NCBI GenBank assembly: GCA_934292805.1
Contig: CAKQXQ010000004.1
Span: 21,130 to 85,129, forward strand
Source of the DNA: an uncultured Roseburia sp.
GTDB lineage: Bacteria; Bacillota; Clostridia; Lachnospirales; Lachnospiraceae
DNA length: 64,000 nt
Direction of reading: 5' to 3'
Part shown: positions 26,747 through 34,919 of the stretch, one piece after another
How positions within the stretch are numbered: position 1 is the first letter of the stretch
Layout: every line of letters begins with the position of its first letter
Made by a program: the position numbers and the translations under genes
The notes under the pieces: generated by a model
The model's database searches: none
Seen by the model: only the letters and a program-made list of their open reading frames with translations
What the model was told of the DNA's origin: nothing

Positions 26747-27574
26747 ATGACAGTTAGAGAAATCGTAGATGAAATCATAGCAAAAGCAGGAGTAGAGCCG
26801 CTCCCGGAAGATAAAACATGTGATCACTTAATGACCGGAAGCTGGGACATGGAAGTAAAAGGAATTGTATCTACATTTATGGCCACAGTGGATGTTATTA
26901 AAGAAACGATCAACCTGGGAGCAAACTTCATTATCACTCACGAACCGACCTGGTTTTCCGGTGCGGATGACACAGAGTGGCTTTCCAATGATCCGGTTTA
27001 TCTTGAGAAAAAGAAACTGATCGAGGAACATAATATTGCAATCTGGAGATTCCATGACCATATGCACATGAGTCACGAAGATGGTATTTACCGTGGATTT
27101 GATGAAGAATTAGATTGGGCGAAATATCGCGTAGCGGGTACCGGGGAACTCGGATGGTTTGGAGCAATTTATGAGCTTCCGGAGACAACTTTAGAGGAGC
27201 TTGCACATTTCTTCCAGAAAAAAATGGATATGAAGGTTGTCCAGCTTGTAGGAAATCCGAAAATGCCTGTAAAACGTGTCAGTGTTTTAGTAGGTGGTGG
27301 AAGCCTTGGACTTGGACAGGAAAATCTTCCTATGCGGCATATGAAACAGGAGAATATCGATGTTGCAATCTGCGGTGATATTACAGAATGGACACTTTCT
27401 GCTTACGTAAGGGATGCAGCACAGATGGGCATGAACAAGGGAATGTTAGTGCTTGGACATGAGAGAAGTGAAGAGTGGGGTATGAAGCATCTTCCGGCAT
27501 GGCTTACAAGTATTACCGGTGATCTTCCGGTGAACTTTGTGGATGCGAAAGAACCGTTTACTTATATCGTATAA
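26747..27574 (+). CDS. NIF3-like dinuclear metal centre protein (paralogue 1)
   Basis: This 275-residue protein belongs to the NIF3/DUF34 family, toroidal hexamers with a two-metal site. It has the N-terminal VREIVDEII helix, the ITHEPTWFSG segment at the usual metal-binding LVTHHP position, a second histidine-rich stretch (WRFHDHMHMSHEDG), and a C-terminal lobe with VAICGDITEWTLSAYVRDA and LGHERSEEWGMKHLP. The family is widely conserved but its reaction is unclear; a metal-dependent hydrolase role is suspected. The unusual point is that a second member is encoded 0.6 kb downstream, behind a DUF3237 gene and next to an LplABC importer. That suggests a catabolic rather than housekeeping function here. 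Confidence 0.85.
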   Translation: MTVREIVDEIIAKAGVEPLPEDKTCDHLMTGSWDMEVKGIVSTFMATVDVIKETINLGANFIITHEPTWFSGADDTEWLSNDPVYLEKKKLIEEHNIAIWRFHDHMHMSHEDGIYRGFDEELDWAKYRVAGTGELGWFGAIYELPETTLEELAHFFQKKMDMKVVQLVGNPKMPVKRVSVLVGGGSLGLGQENLPMRHMKQENIDVAICGDITEWTLSAYVRDAAQMGMNKGMLVLGHERSEEWGMKHLPAWLTSITGDLPVNFVDAKEPFTYIV

Positions 27575-27669
27575 AGGAAGTTTATACGGCTATTTATTCA
27601 GCAATAGCGTTTGGTTAAGGAAAGATAGTAATTTTATTACAATGTAATACAAAGATGGGAGCAGAAAAA

Positions 27670-28077
27670 ATGCAGGAAATTTTAACGATCCAGGTTCGGA
27701 CGACAGAATTTCTGGAGGTAAAGGGAAGTAGAGCAGAGGCTTTAATGATTACATTTGACGGAATCTGTGACTGTGAGAACTTTAAAGGGAAAATACTTCC
27801 TGGAGGAGTGGATACACAGAAGGAATTTTATCCAGAACCACGGACACTTTCGGCTCGCTATATGTTAGAAGGTGTGGATAGAGAAGGAAAATCATGTCAC
27901 ATCTTTATTGAGAACAATGGAGCTGCAGGCGAGAAGGGCATGGTTGAGAAAACGACACCAAGGATTATTACGGACAGTGAGTGCTTGAACTGGATGGAGA
28001 CAGCGGACTTGTCAGGAACGATCACACCATGGGAAAAAGGAGTAGTGATCCATATATTTGAAAAAGAGTGTGATTGA
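27670..28077 (+). CDS. DUF3237 family protein
   Basis: This protein of about 135 residues matches DUF3237, a small beta-barrel family of unknown function. Visible family features are the segment GKILPGGVDTQKEF, the ARYMLEGVDREGKSCHIFIENNG stretch, and a late PWEKGVVIHIFE strand. The ATG at 27670 has GGGAG 8 bp upstream; the in-frame ATG at 27655 overlaps that ribosome site. It lies between two NIF3-like genes, so the three proteins probably share a pathway. No membrane segment or signal peptide is seen. Confidence 0.75.
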   Translation: MQEILTIQVRTTEFLEVKGSRAEALMITFDGICDCENFKGKILPGGVDTQKEFYPEPRTLSARYMLEGVDREGKSCHIFIENNGAAGEKGMVEKTTPRIITDSECLNWMETADLSGTITPWEKGVVIHIFEKECD

Positions 28078-28135
28078 AAAAACAGGCAGAATACTGTGGT
28101 ACAGTATCAGATAACAGAGAGGTGGACTAGAAATC

Positions 28136-28996
28136 ATGACAATCAAAGAGATTACAGACAAAATTTTAACTTATCATCCAAAATTCGATGATTCATATGA
28201 CGGATGCGATGGCTTCAAATCTGGAAATCCGGACGACGAATGTACAGGCATTGTATCTGCACTTGTACCAACTATAGATGTGATCAAAAAGACAGCAGCG
28301 TTAGGATGCAATCTTTTATATGTACATGAACCATCCTATTATTCCACACCGGATTACCCGGACTGGAGAGCAGGATTTGAGAACAAGATTTATGAGGAGA
28401 AAAAAGCACTTTTGGATCAGTATGGAATTGCAATCTGGAGAGATCATGACCATACACATGCACACAATCCGGATGGAATTTTTACCGGTGTGATCAAATA
28501 TCTTGGATGGGAACAGTATCGCGTAAATGCAGATGCGGAAGGAATGACAATGTACTTTGAGTTCCCGGATATGACAGTGGAAAAGATGAATGCATTATTG
28601 AAAGAGAAGATGTGTTTAAACGGAATCCGCTATATTGGAAATCCGAAGGATAAGCTTAGGAAAGTTGCAATTGTGGGACATTTATTGCCGAACATATTTG
28701 AACATCAGCCAACAACCGGAGATGGCTTCTGCAAGGAGTATGCAACCGAAGTGATCCGTATAATGGAAGAGGAAGATGTGGATGCAATCATTCCGGGAGA
28801 GACAATCGACTGGACTGTGATGTCTTATATCAGAGATGCAGTACAGCTTGGAAAAGTGAAAGCAGCATTTAATGTAGGACATTTCAATCTGGAGGAGCTT
28901 GGAATGAAGTATGCCACGGACTGGATCCCGGAAGTAATCGGGAATGCGGTGCCGGTGCATTATGTGCCGAGTGGAGATATCTATAATTTTGAGTAA
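28136..28996 (+). CDS. NIF3-like dinuclear metal centre protein (paralogue 2)
   Basis: This 286-residue paralogue of the protein encoded at 26747 has the same order: TIKEITDKIL, GIVSALVPTIDVIKKTAALGCNLLYVHEPSYY at the metal site, WRDHDHTHAHNPDGIF, and a C-terminal lobe with AIIPGETIDWTVMSYIRDA and GHFNLEELGMKYATDWIPE. The histidines and glutamates that would bind metals are kept in both copies, so both are likely active. They may form hetero-hexamers or act on related substrates; this is inference. AGAGAGGTGG precedes the ATG. A terminator follows at 29048-29090. Confidence 0.85.
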   Translation: MTIKEITDKILTYHPKFDDSYDGCDGFKSGNPDDECTGIVSALVPTIDVIKKTAALGCNLLYVHEPSYYSTPDYPDWRAGFENKIYEEKKALLDQYGIAIWRDHDHTHAHNPDGIFTGVIKYLGWEQYRVNADAEGMTMYFEFPDMTVEKMNALLKEKMCLNGIRYIGNPKDKLRKVAIVGHLLPNIFEHQPTTGDGFCKEYATEVIRIMEEEDVDAIIPGETIDWTVMSYIRDAVQLGKVKAAFNVGHFNLEELGMKYATDWIPEVIGNAVPVHYVPSGDIYNFE

Positions 28997-29047
28997 AAAG
29001 AATATCAGGTACAGAAAGTAATATTTTTTAGTGTCAGGATTAGAATG

Positions 29048-29090
29048 AAAGTCAGCAAAAAGATTGAGTAGATCTTTTTTGCTGACTTTT
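29048..29090 (+). terminator. Rho-independent terminator after the NIF3 operon
   Basis: A 17-bp left arm (29048-29064) pairs with 29072-29090 with one extra A bulged, ending in TTTT. It closes the importer/NIF3 region and marks the left border of the AT-rich AbiE-like island. Confidence 0.85.
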
Positions 29091-29132
29091 CTGTATTAAA
29101 TGAACTGAAATTTTTTAATATGATGAAAAACT

Positions 29133-29184
29133 TTGACATATTCGTCTTTTTAAAGTAACATATAAATGAAAACATAAATTTCAT
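29133..29184 (+). promoter_or_regulatory. Promoter and candidate operator of the AbiE-type operon
   Basis: TTGACA (29133-29138) and TAACAT (29156-29161) are spaced by 17 bp. An inverted repeat ATGAAA...TTTCAT (29166-29171 and 29179-29184) lies over the expected start site. AbiEi antitoxins are known to bind inverted repeats in their own promoter, so this could be the autoregulatory site. Confidence 0.5.
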
Positions 29185-29201
29185 ATTTGTGAGGTGGCAA
29201 T

Positions 29202-29819
29202 ATGTTATATGATTACATTGTTAATAATTACGATAAAGACGAACCTATCTTTTTATATGAGTTGCCGGGAAAATCAAGAGATTATATACGCCAGGAGATG
29301 AAACAATTGGTGGATGAAGGAAAAATAGAGCGTTTATACAATGGGGTATATTATTTATCTTATACAACGCTTCTTGGAACAAAAGGAAAAATTTCTATTG
29401 ATAAATTTATAGAAAAAAAATATCTTTCATATCAAGGGACAACATCTGGATATATAACAGGGATACAACTTGCTAATATGTATGGATTCACAACTCAGAA
29501 TGCGGCTTGTATTGAAGTGTGTTCTAATGCAGCTACAACAAAACAGCGGAAAATTGAGATTGACGGACGAAAAGTGATTGTATACAAACCAATTATTGAA
29601 ATTAACGAGCAAAATAAATCAGCACTTCAATTTTTGGATCTGATGTCGTCTATAGATAAGTATAGTGAATTTTCAGGAGACGAGCTTCAAAGCAGACTGA
29701 GGGAATTTGTAAAGCTTATAAATGTTGACTTTAAAAAGGTCAGAGAATATATTTCAGAATTTCCAGATCGTGTTTTCCGGAATATTTATGAAGGGGGATT
29801 GATGGGTGAACTGGTATAA
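29202..29819 (+). CDS. AbiEi-type antitoxin / DUF6088 protein
   Basis: This 205-residue protein has an N-terminal winged-helix-like domain (residues about 1-55: YIVNNYDKDEPIFLYEL, YIRQEMKQLVDEGKIERLYNGVYYL) and a C-terminal antitoxin domain with YITGIQLANMYGFTTQNAACIEVCSN. This is the plan of AbiEi, the transcriptional autorepressor and type IV antitoxin of AbiE abortive-infection systems. It overlaps the toxin gene by 14 bp, as is usual for such pairs. GAGGTGG precedes the ATG. Its base composition is visibly more AT-rich than the flanking importer genes, in line with horizontal transfer. Confidence 0.85.
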   Translation: MLYDYIVNNYDKDEPIFLYELPGKSRDYIRQEMKQLVDEGKIERLYNGVYYLSYTTLLGTKGKISIDKFIEKKYLSYQGTTSGYITGIQLANMYGFTTQNAACIEVCSNAATTKQRKIEIDGRKVIVYKPIIEINEQNKSALQFLDLMSSIDKYSEFSGDELQSRLREFVKLINVDFKKVREYISEFPDRVFRNIYEGGLMGELV

Positions 29820-32394
29820 AGAATATGCAAGGGAGTGGAAAGAAATAATAGAGACGGTATCTCGCGAGATTGGAAGAACAGAATTAATGATCGAAAAAGA
29901 TACAGTACAATCATTTTTTTTACTTGAACTATCAAAAGCCGACCTGCCGTTAGTTTTTAAAGGCGGAACATCGTTATCCAAGGTGTACAATTTAATTGAC
30001 AGATTTTCAGAAGATATTGATTTATCAATGAATCGAAAACCGACAGAGTCTGAGAAAAAGGCTTCAAAGAATTTGATTATTCGGGTCGCGGAATCATTAG
30101 GAATGACATTAGTTAACCCGGATAAAATAAAATCAAGACATGATTATAATATGTATATTTTTAAATATTCATCATTATTTTCAGATGTTCCAATGGAAAT
30201 TATAATAGAGACAAGCTATTATCAAACGGTATATCCGGTAGAGAAATATGAAATAGGAAGTATTGTTGGAAGATTTTGTGAAGAACGGAATATTCAGCTT
30301 CCTATTTTATTTGAAGCATCGAAAATTTATATGAATGTACAGTCTGTAAAGCGAACATTTGTAGATAAGATATTTGCAATATGTGATTATAGAATTCAAA
30401 ATATGCAAGATCACCATTCGAGACACTTATATGATATTTGTAAATTGGTTAAGGAGGTGCAGCTAAATGAAGAATTAGATAAGCTGATCGACAGCGTACG
30501 TGAAGATAGAATGTTATCAAAAAATAATCCTTCTGCCCAGTTACAATATGTAATTCCAGAGATATTGAAGGAAATAATAGATAGCAGATTTTACGAATCT
30601 GATTATAAAAATATTACACAAAAGCTTTTATATGATGAAATCGACTATGATTATGCAGTGCAAAATGGAATTGCACTTATAGCAAAATCAGATGTATTTC
30701 TTTACAAAAAAATAAAAATTGAGAAAAAAGCACTGCCAGTAGGAATTTCGGATTATGTACGTGCACAATCGGAGTATTACTATGTTGATAAGACGCTGCT
30801 GATCAAAGAGTTTTTGGACAGAAAACCATTAGTCTCATTATTTACCAGACCAAGAAGATTTGGTAAAACTTTGAATATGGACATGCTCAGAGTATTTTTT
30901 GAAATATCAGAGGATGATACCAGCAGGTACTTTACAGATAAAGCAATCTGGAAATGTGGCGAAAAATATCGCAGGCATCAGGGGAAATATCCAGTTATTT
31001 TTTTAACCTTCAAAGAGGTTAAATTCGATACGTGGGAGGCAACCATAGACAAAATCCGCGAATTACTTCAGGAAGAATATGGGAGGCATCAGGAATTACT
31101 AAGCAGTGACAGGATCTCTCAGTATGAAAGAGAATATTTTGAGAAGATCTTAGGAACTACGGCAAATGAAGTGGAGCTTACGTTTGCACTTGAGCGGTTA
31201 TCCAAAATGCTTACAGCCCATTATGGTAAGGCTCCGATTATCATTATTGATGAATATGATACACCTATTCAGGAGGGATATTCAAAAGATTTCTACCATG
31301 TAATTATCAGATTTATGAGAAATTTTTTCTCTGGGGCATTTAAAGATAACAAGAACTTGTCTTATGGCTTTTTGACAGGAATTCTGCGAATCGAACAGGA
31401 GAGTATTTTCAGTGGGCTGAATAACCTTTCCGTAAACACTGTGATGGATGAAGAATATGACAGCTTTTTCGGGTTTACAGAGAAAGAAACTGAAAAGCTT
31501 CTTGCATATTATGGTATGTCAGAAAAAGAAAATGAGCTTAGAGACTGGTACGATGGATATCTATTCGGGAATGAAGAAATCTACAATCCATGGTCAGTGA
31601 TCAATTACATCTCAAAAGGATGTATCCCACAGGCATACTGGGTAAACACAGGAAAAAATGAGATATTCGAAGAAATTATGAATGCTGCAACAGATGATGT
31701 TGTGGAAAAACTGTATATCTTATTACAAGGTGGGAGTGTCGTTGCAAGAATAGACCAGAATGTTGTATACAGATCGCTTGCAGAAGATCCTGCAAACATC
31801 TATAGTCTGTTGCTGGTTGCAGGATATCTGAAAACACAGAAAAAAGATTTGCAGGCAGACGGTTCCTATCTGTGTGAGGTAACTATCCCAAATAAAGAGA
31901 TCACATCAGTTTACAAGAGTGAAATTCTGTCACATTTTTTACAGACAGGCGTTATCACAAGAACTACAGCAAATAAAATTGCAGAAAGCCTTTACGCAAA
32001 TGACCATAAGAAATTACAAAGTGCTGTGGCGGAATATCTGGATAAATCTATAAGTTTTTATGACGGCGGAGCAGAAGGATTTTATCATGGCCTAATGCTT
32101 GGGTTGATAGCCTTGATGGACAATCAGTATAAGATTAAATCGAACAGAGAATCAGGTGATGGAAGATATGATATATGCATGATTCCCAGAGAGAAACGAT
32201 ATCCGGGTATTCTTTTCGAATTAAAATGGGAAAAGAATCTGGAAGAAGAGGATCTTGACTTTCTGGCAGAGGAAGCATTGCAGCAGATTACTACATTAAG
32301 ATATGATGCTGATATGCGAGAAGACGGAATAACAGATATCTTAAGGTTTGGCATTGCTTTTTCAGGGAAGAAAGTCAGGGTAAAGACGGAATAA
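29806..32394 (+). CDS. Fusion of AbiEii-type nucleotidyltransferase toxin with AAA-ATPase-like/PD-(D/E)XK protein
   Basis: This 862-residue protein joins two normally separate families in one frame. Residues 1 to about 302 form a complete AbiEii toxin: the nucleotidyltransferase motif GGTSLSKVY at 53-61, the acidic SEDIDLS at 68-74, RTFVDKIFAICDY and SRHLYDICKL. From about residue 308 (KKALPVGISDYVRAQSEYYYVDK) it is a full AAA-ATPase-like/DUF1703 protein: P-loop-like FTRPRRFGKT at 346-355, IIIIDEYDTPI, the WYDGY...NPWSV segment, and a C-terminal nuclease motif with Asp789, then Glu805 and Lys807 in FELKW. The start is a GTG with AGGGGG upstream, overlapping the antitoxin gene. The second half lacks its own ATG. 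It may be a composite defence effector or a recent accidental fusion. Confidence 0.85.
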   Translation: MNWYKEYAREWKEIIETVSREIGRTELMIEKDTVQSFFLLELSKADLPLVFKGGTSLSKVYNLIDRFSEDIDLSMNRKPTESEKKASKNLIIRVAESLGMTLVNPDKIKSRHDYNMYIFKYSSLFSDVPMEIIIETSYYQTVYPVEKYEIGSIVGRFCEERNIQLPILFEASKIYMNVQSVKRTFVDKIFAICDYRIQNMQDHHSRHLYDICKLVKEVQLNEELDKLIDSVREDRMLSKNNPSAQLQYVIPEILKEIIDSRFYESDYKNITQKLLYDEIDYDYAVQNGIALIAKSDVFLYKKIKIEKKALPVGISDYVRAQSEYYYVDKTLLIKEFLDRKPLVSLFTRPRRFGKTLNMDMLRVFFEISEDDTSRYFTDKAIWKCGEKYRRHQGKYPVIFLTFKEVKFDTWEATIDKIRELLQEEYGRHQELLSSDRISQYEREYFEKILGTTANEVELTFALERLSKMLTAHYGKAPIIIIDEYDTPIQEGYSKDFYHVIIRFMRNFFSGAFKDNKNLSYGFLTGILRIEQESIFSGLNNLSVNTVMDEEYDSFFGFTEKETEKLLAYYGMSEKENELRDWYDGYLFGNEEIYNPWSVINYISKGCIPQAYWVNTGKNEIFEEIMNAATDDVVEKLYILLQGGSVVARIDQNVVYRSLAEDPANIYSLLLVAGYLKTQKKDLQADGSYLCEVTIPNKEITSVYKSEILSHFLQTGVITRTTANKIAESLYANDHKKLQSAVAEYLDKSISFYDGGAEGFYHGLMLGLIALMDNQYKIKSNRESGDGRYDICMIPREKRYPGILFELKWEKNLEEEDLDFLAEEALQQITTLRYDADMREDGITDILRFGIAFSGKKVRVKTE

Positions 32395-32416
32395 GAATAT
32401 GAAAAGATAGAAGAAA

Positions 32417-32454
32417 CGCTGGTTTCGGCAAAAGCTGATGCTGGCGCTTTTTTT
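32417..32454 (+). terminator. Rho-independent terminator after the fusion gene
   Basis: A 13-position stem rich in G-T pairs (32417-32429 with 32434-32446) closes on an AAAA loop and is followed by CTTTTTTT. It ends the AbiE-like operon. Confidence 0.7.
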
Positions 32455-32572
32455 GTTTGGGTGTTTTGATAGAAAAAATAAGATGTATGAGCAACAGCAA
32501 TACATGCACTAGAACATTTATGGCAGAAAACTGATGATAAAAGACATATTTTTGAAAGAATATAGAAGATAA

Positions 32573-32588
32573 TATAAGTATACTTATA
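32573..32588. promoter_or_regulatory. Perfect 16-bp palindrome over a -10-like element
   Basis: TATAAGTATACTTATA reads the same on both strands. It overlaps TATAAT at 32585-32590 and lies 56 bp before the esterase ATG. This placement suits a repressor operator of the esterase/MATE operon. The binder is unknown. Confidence 0.5.
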
Positions 32589-32643
32589 ATAGGGAATTAA
32601 ACAATTGATGATGAAAAATAGTGTTATCAGAGGAGAGAAAATT

Positions 32644-33483
32644 ATGGCATTTATACATATGAATTTAATATCAACAGCACTTATGAGAACGGTTCCCGTA
32701 AACGTGATCATTCCGGCAGACAAGCCGGATTTTCCGGGTATTCCGAAAAGAGAGAACAAACCATACAAAACACTTTATCTGCTTCATGGGGTTTTGGGAA
32801 GCTATGTGGACTGGGTGAACGGAACCAGGATCCAGCGTTTTGCAGAGATGAATGATCTGGTTGTTGTCATGCCATCCGGAGAAAATTCTTTTTATGTTGA
32901 TATGCCAAACGGAAGTGACAATTATGGAGATTTTATAGGGCGAGAATTAGTTGAACTTACAAGAAAGATTTTCCCATTATCACATAAAAGGGAAGATACT
33001 TTTATTGGAGGGCTTTCTATGGGAGGTTATGGAGCAATCCGGAATGGATTGAAATATCATGATACATTTGGATACATTATTGGGTTGTCATCTGCATTGA
33101 TTACAGAAGATATGGCAAAGCGGAAAGAAAATGATGAGGTGATGTTTTATGAAACAAAAGCATTCGGAGAGAGATGTTTCGGAGACCTTGAAAAACTGCT
33201 AAATAGTGATATGGATCCAAAGTATCTTGTGCGGAAATTAAAGGATGAGAATATAGATTTTCCTAAATTTTATATGGCATGTGGTCTGCAAGATGGACTT
33301 CTTCCAAAAAGCGATGAGTTTGCAGCATTTTTAAAAGAAAATGGAATAGATGTTACTTACGAAACCGGACTGGGAGCACATGAGTGGGATTTTTGGGACA
33401 GATATATTGAAAAAGCAATCGAATGGCTTCCAACGGATGATGCAGTAGAAGGACTTGGAAGCGGAAATATTGGTGACAGATAA
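32644..33483 (+). CDS. EstD/tributyrin-esterase-like alpha/beta hydrolase (intact)
   Basis: This protein of about 279 residues matches the esterase D / S-formylglutathione hydrolase / tributyrin esterase group, serine hydrolases that cut short acyl esters. The nucleophile elbow is GGLSMGGYG with Ser125, the acid is likely Asp in CGLQDGLLP, and the base His in LGAHEWDFW. The N-terminus has the typical IPADKPDFPG and YKTLYLLHGVLGSYVDWVN. No signal peptide is seen, so it is cytoplasmic. The ATG at 32644 follows AGGAG by 8 bp; an earlier ATG at 32605 has no ribosome site. It is the first of six related proteins in the window and is followed by a MATE transporter gene in the same operon. Confidence 0.9.
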   Translation: MAFIHMNLISTALMRTVPVNVIIPADKPDFPGIPKRENKPYKTLYLLHGVLGSYVDWVNGTRIQRFAEMNDLVVVMPSGENSFYVDMPNGSDNYGDFIGRELVELTRKIFPLSHKREDTFIGGLSMGGYGAIRNGLKYHDTFGYIIGLSSALITEDMAKRKENDEVMFYETKAFGERCFGDLEKLLNSDMDPKYLVRKLKDENIDFPKFYMACGLQDGLLPKSDEFAAFLKENGIDVTYETGLGAHEWDFWDRYIEKAIEWLPTDDAVEGLGSGNIGDR

Positions 33484-33503
33484 AATAACAGGGAGAGAAA
33501 GTT

Positions 33504-34844
33504 GTGAAGAATCAGCAATTTTATATCAAAACAGCCAGACTTGCCGTCCCAATCATGATGCAGAATATGATAACGATCGGGGTTAATATGGCAGATAATA
33601 TTATGGTTGGGTCGTTGGGAGAAAATGCATTGTCCGCGGTGGCACTTGCAAATCAGTTTATTAATATTTACCAGTTCAGCTGTATGGGACTTGGACAGGG
33701 TGCATCGATTATGACATCCAGATTCTGGGGAATGAAAAATGAAAAAGCTTTAAAACAGACAATTGCGATCACAACGCGGATATGTCTGGTACTTGGAATT
33801 TTATTTACGGTTATTACATGGTGTTTCCCGGAAATTATAATGAAGATTTTTATTTCTGAACCGGCAGTGATCTCACAGGGTGTCAGTTATCTGAAGGTAC
33901 TTTCAGTAAGCTGTCTTCTCATGGGGCTGTCTCTGGCATACTCAAATGTCTACCGGAGTGTTGGAAATGCAAAATGGCCGTTATTCAGTTCAATAGGAGC
34001 ATTTTTTCTGAATATCGGGTGTAATTATATCTTTATTTTCGGGAAATTCGGAGCTCCGGAATTAGGAGTGGCAGGTGCGGCACTTGGGACTCTGATCGCC
34101 AGGATTTTTGAATTTGTATTTATTTGCATGTATCTTGTTTTTATTGATAAAAAAATAGGATTCAGGATTCACGATATTTTTATGAAATGCCAGAATCTTA
34201 TGAAAGAATATGTACAGATCAGTATACCAGTGGTGATCAGTGATACATTATATGGGTTCGGAAACAGTGCAGTTTCCATGGTAATGGGAAGAATCGGAAG
34301 TCAGTTCGTATCTGCAAATTCCATTACGTTGGTTACACAGCAGCTTAGTACGGTGTTTATCCAAGGGGCAGCACAGTCGAGCAGTGTTGTGGTTGGAAAT
34401 ACATTGGGCGAGGGAAATGTTGCACGGGCAAAGGAAGAAGCAGAACGTTTCATGAAAATGGGTATTATTCTCGGAGCATTATCTACGATTATTATTATTC
34501 TGATCTCAGACCCTGTAATCAGCTGCTATAATATTACGCCTGAGACCGCAGTAATTGCGAAGGAATTGATGTATTCTATTGGAATCATTATGCTGTTTCG
34601 TGGTGTAAACAGTATGATGACTAAAGGGGTTCTGCGGGGAGGCGGAGATACCAGGTTTCTAATGGTTGCAGATATTCTGTTCTTGTGGGTCGCAAGTGTA
34701 CCTTTGGGCTATCTTGCAGGTGTAGTGTTGCACTGGCCGGCGTTCTGGACATATTTTTTCCTGAAAATTGATGAAATAATAAAATGCTTCTGGTGCATCT
34801 GGAGATTAAAGAGCGGAAAATGGATTAAGAAAATTTCGGGATAA
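33504..34844 (+). CDS. MATE-family efflux transporter
   Basis: This 446-residue protein has about twelve membrane segments in the MATE/NorM plan: the N-terminal ARLAVPIMMQNMITIGVNMADNIMVGSLGENALSAV, a GLGQGASIMTSRFWG loop, and in the second half GAAQSSSVVVGNTLGEG. Such proteins export cationic drugs or metabolites in exchange for Na+ or H+. It starts with GTG 20 bp after the esterase gene, with AGGGAGAG upstream, so it may export a product or a toxic acid or phenol released by de-esterification. That is inference. A bidirectional hairpin follows. Confidence 0.92.
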   Translation: MKNQQFYIKTARLAVPIMMQNMITIGVNMADNIMVGSLGENALSAVALANQFINIYQFSCMGLGQGASIMTSRFWGMKNEKALKQTIAITTRICLVLGILFTVITWCFPEIIMKIFISEPAVISQGVSYLKVLSVSCLLMGLSLAYSNVYRSVGNAKWPLFSSIGAFFLNIGCNYIFIFGKFGAPELGVAGAALGTLIARIFEFVFICMYLVFIDKKIGFRIHDIFMKCQNLMKEYVQISIPVVISDTLYGFGNSAVSMVMGRIGSQFVSANSITLVTQQLSTVFIQGAAQSSSVVVGNTLGEGNVARAKEEAERFMKMGIILGALSTIIIILISDPVISCYNITPETAVIAKELMYSIGIIMLFRGVNSMMTKGVLRGGGDTRFLMVADILFLWVASVPLGYLAGVVLHWPAFWTYFFLKIDEIIKCFWCIWRLKSGKWIKKISG

Positions 34845-34863
34845 AGGATTCATAGAATGTGGA

Positions 34864-34910
34864 AAAACAGGCAGGCTGCTGATCTGAATATATAGCAGGC
34901 TGTCTGTTTT
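34864..34910. terminator. Bidirectional terminator between convergent genes
   Basis: The left arm starting AAAACAGGCAG at 34864 pairs with the right arm ending CTGTCTGTTTT at 34910, with one mismatch and one G-T pair. A/T runs on both sides let it serve the MATE transcript and, on the minus strand, the YesN-type regulator gene. Confidence 0.8.
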
Positions 34911-34919
34911 CTGCTGATT

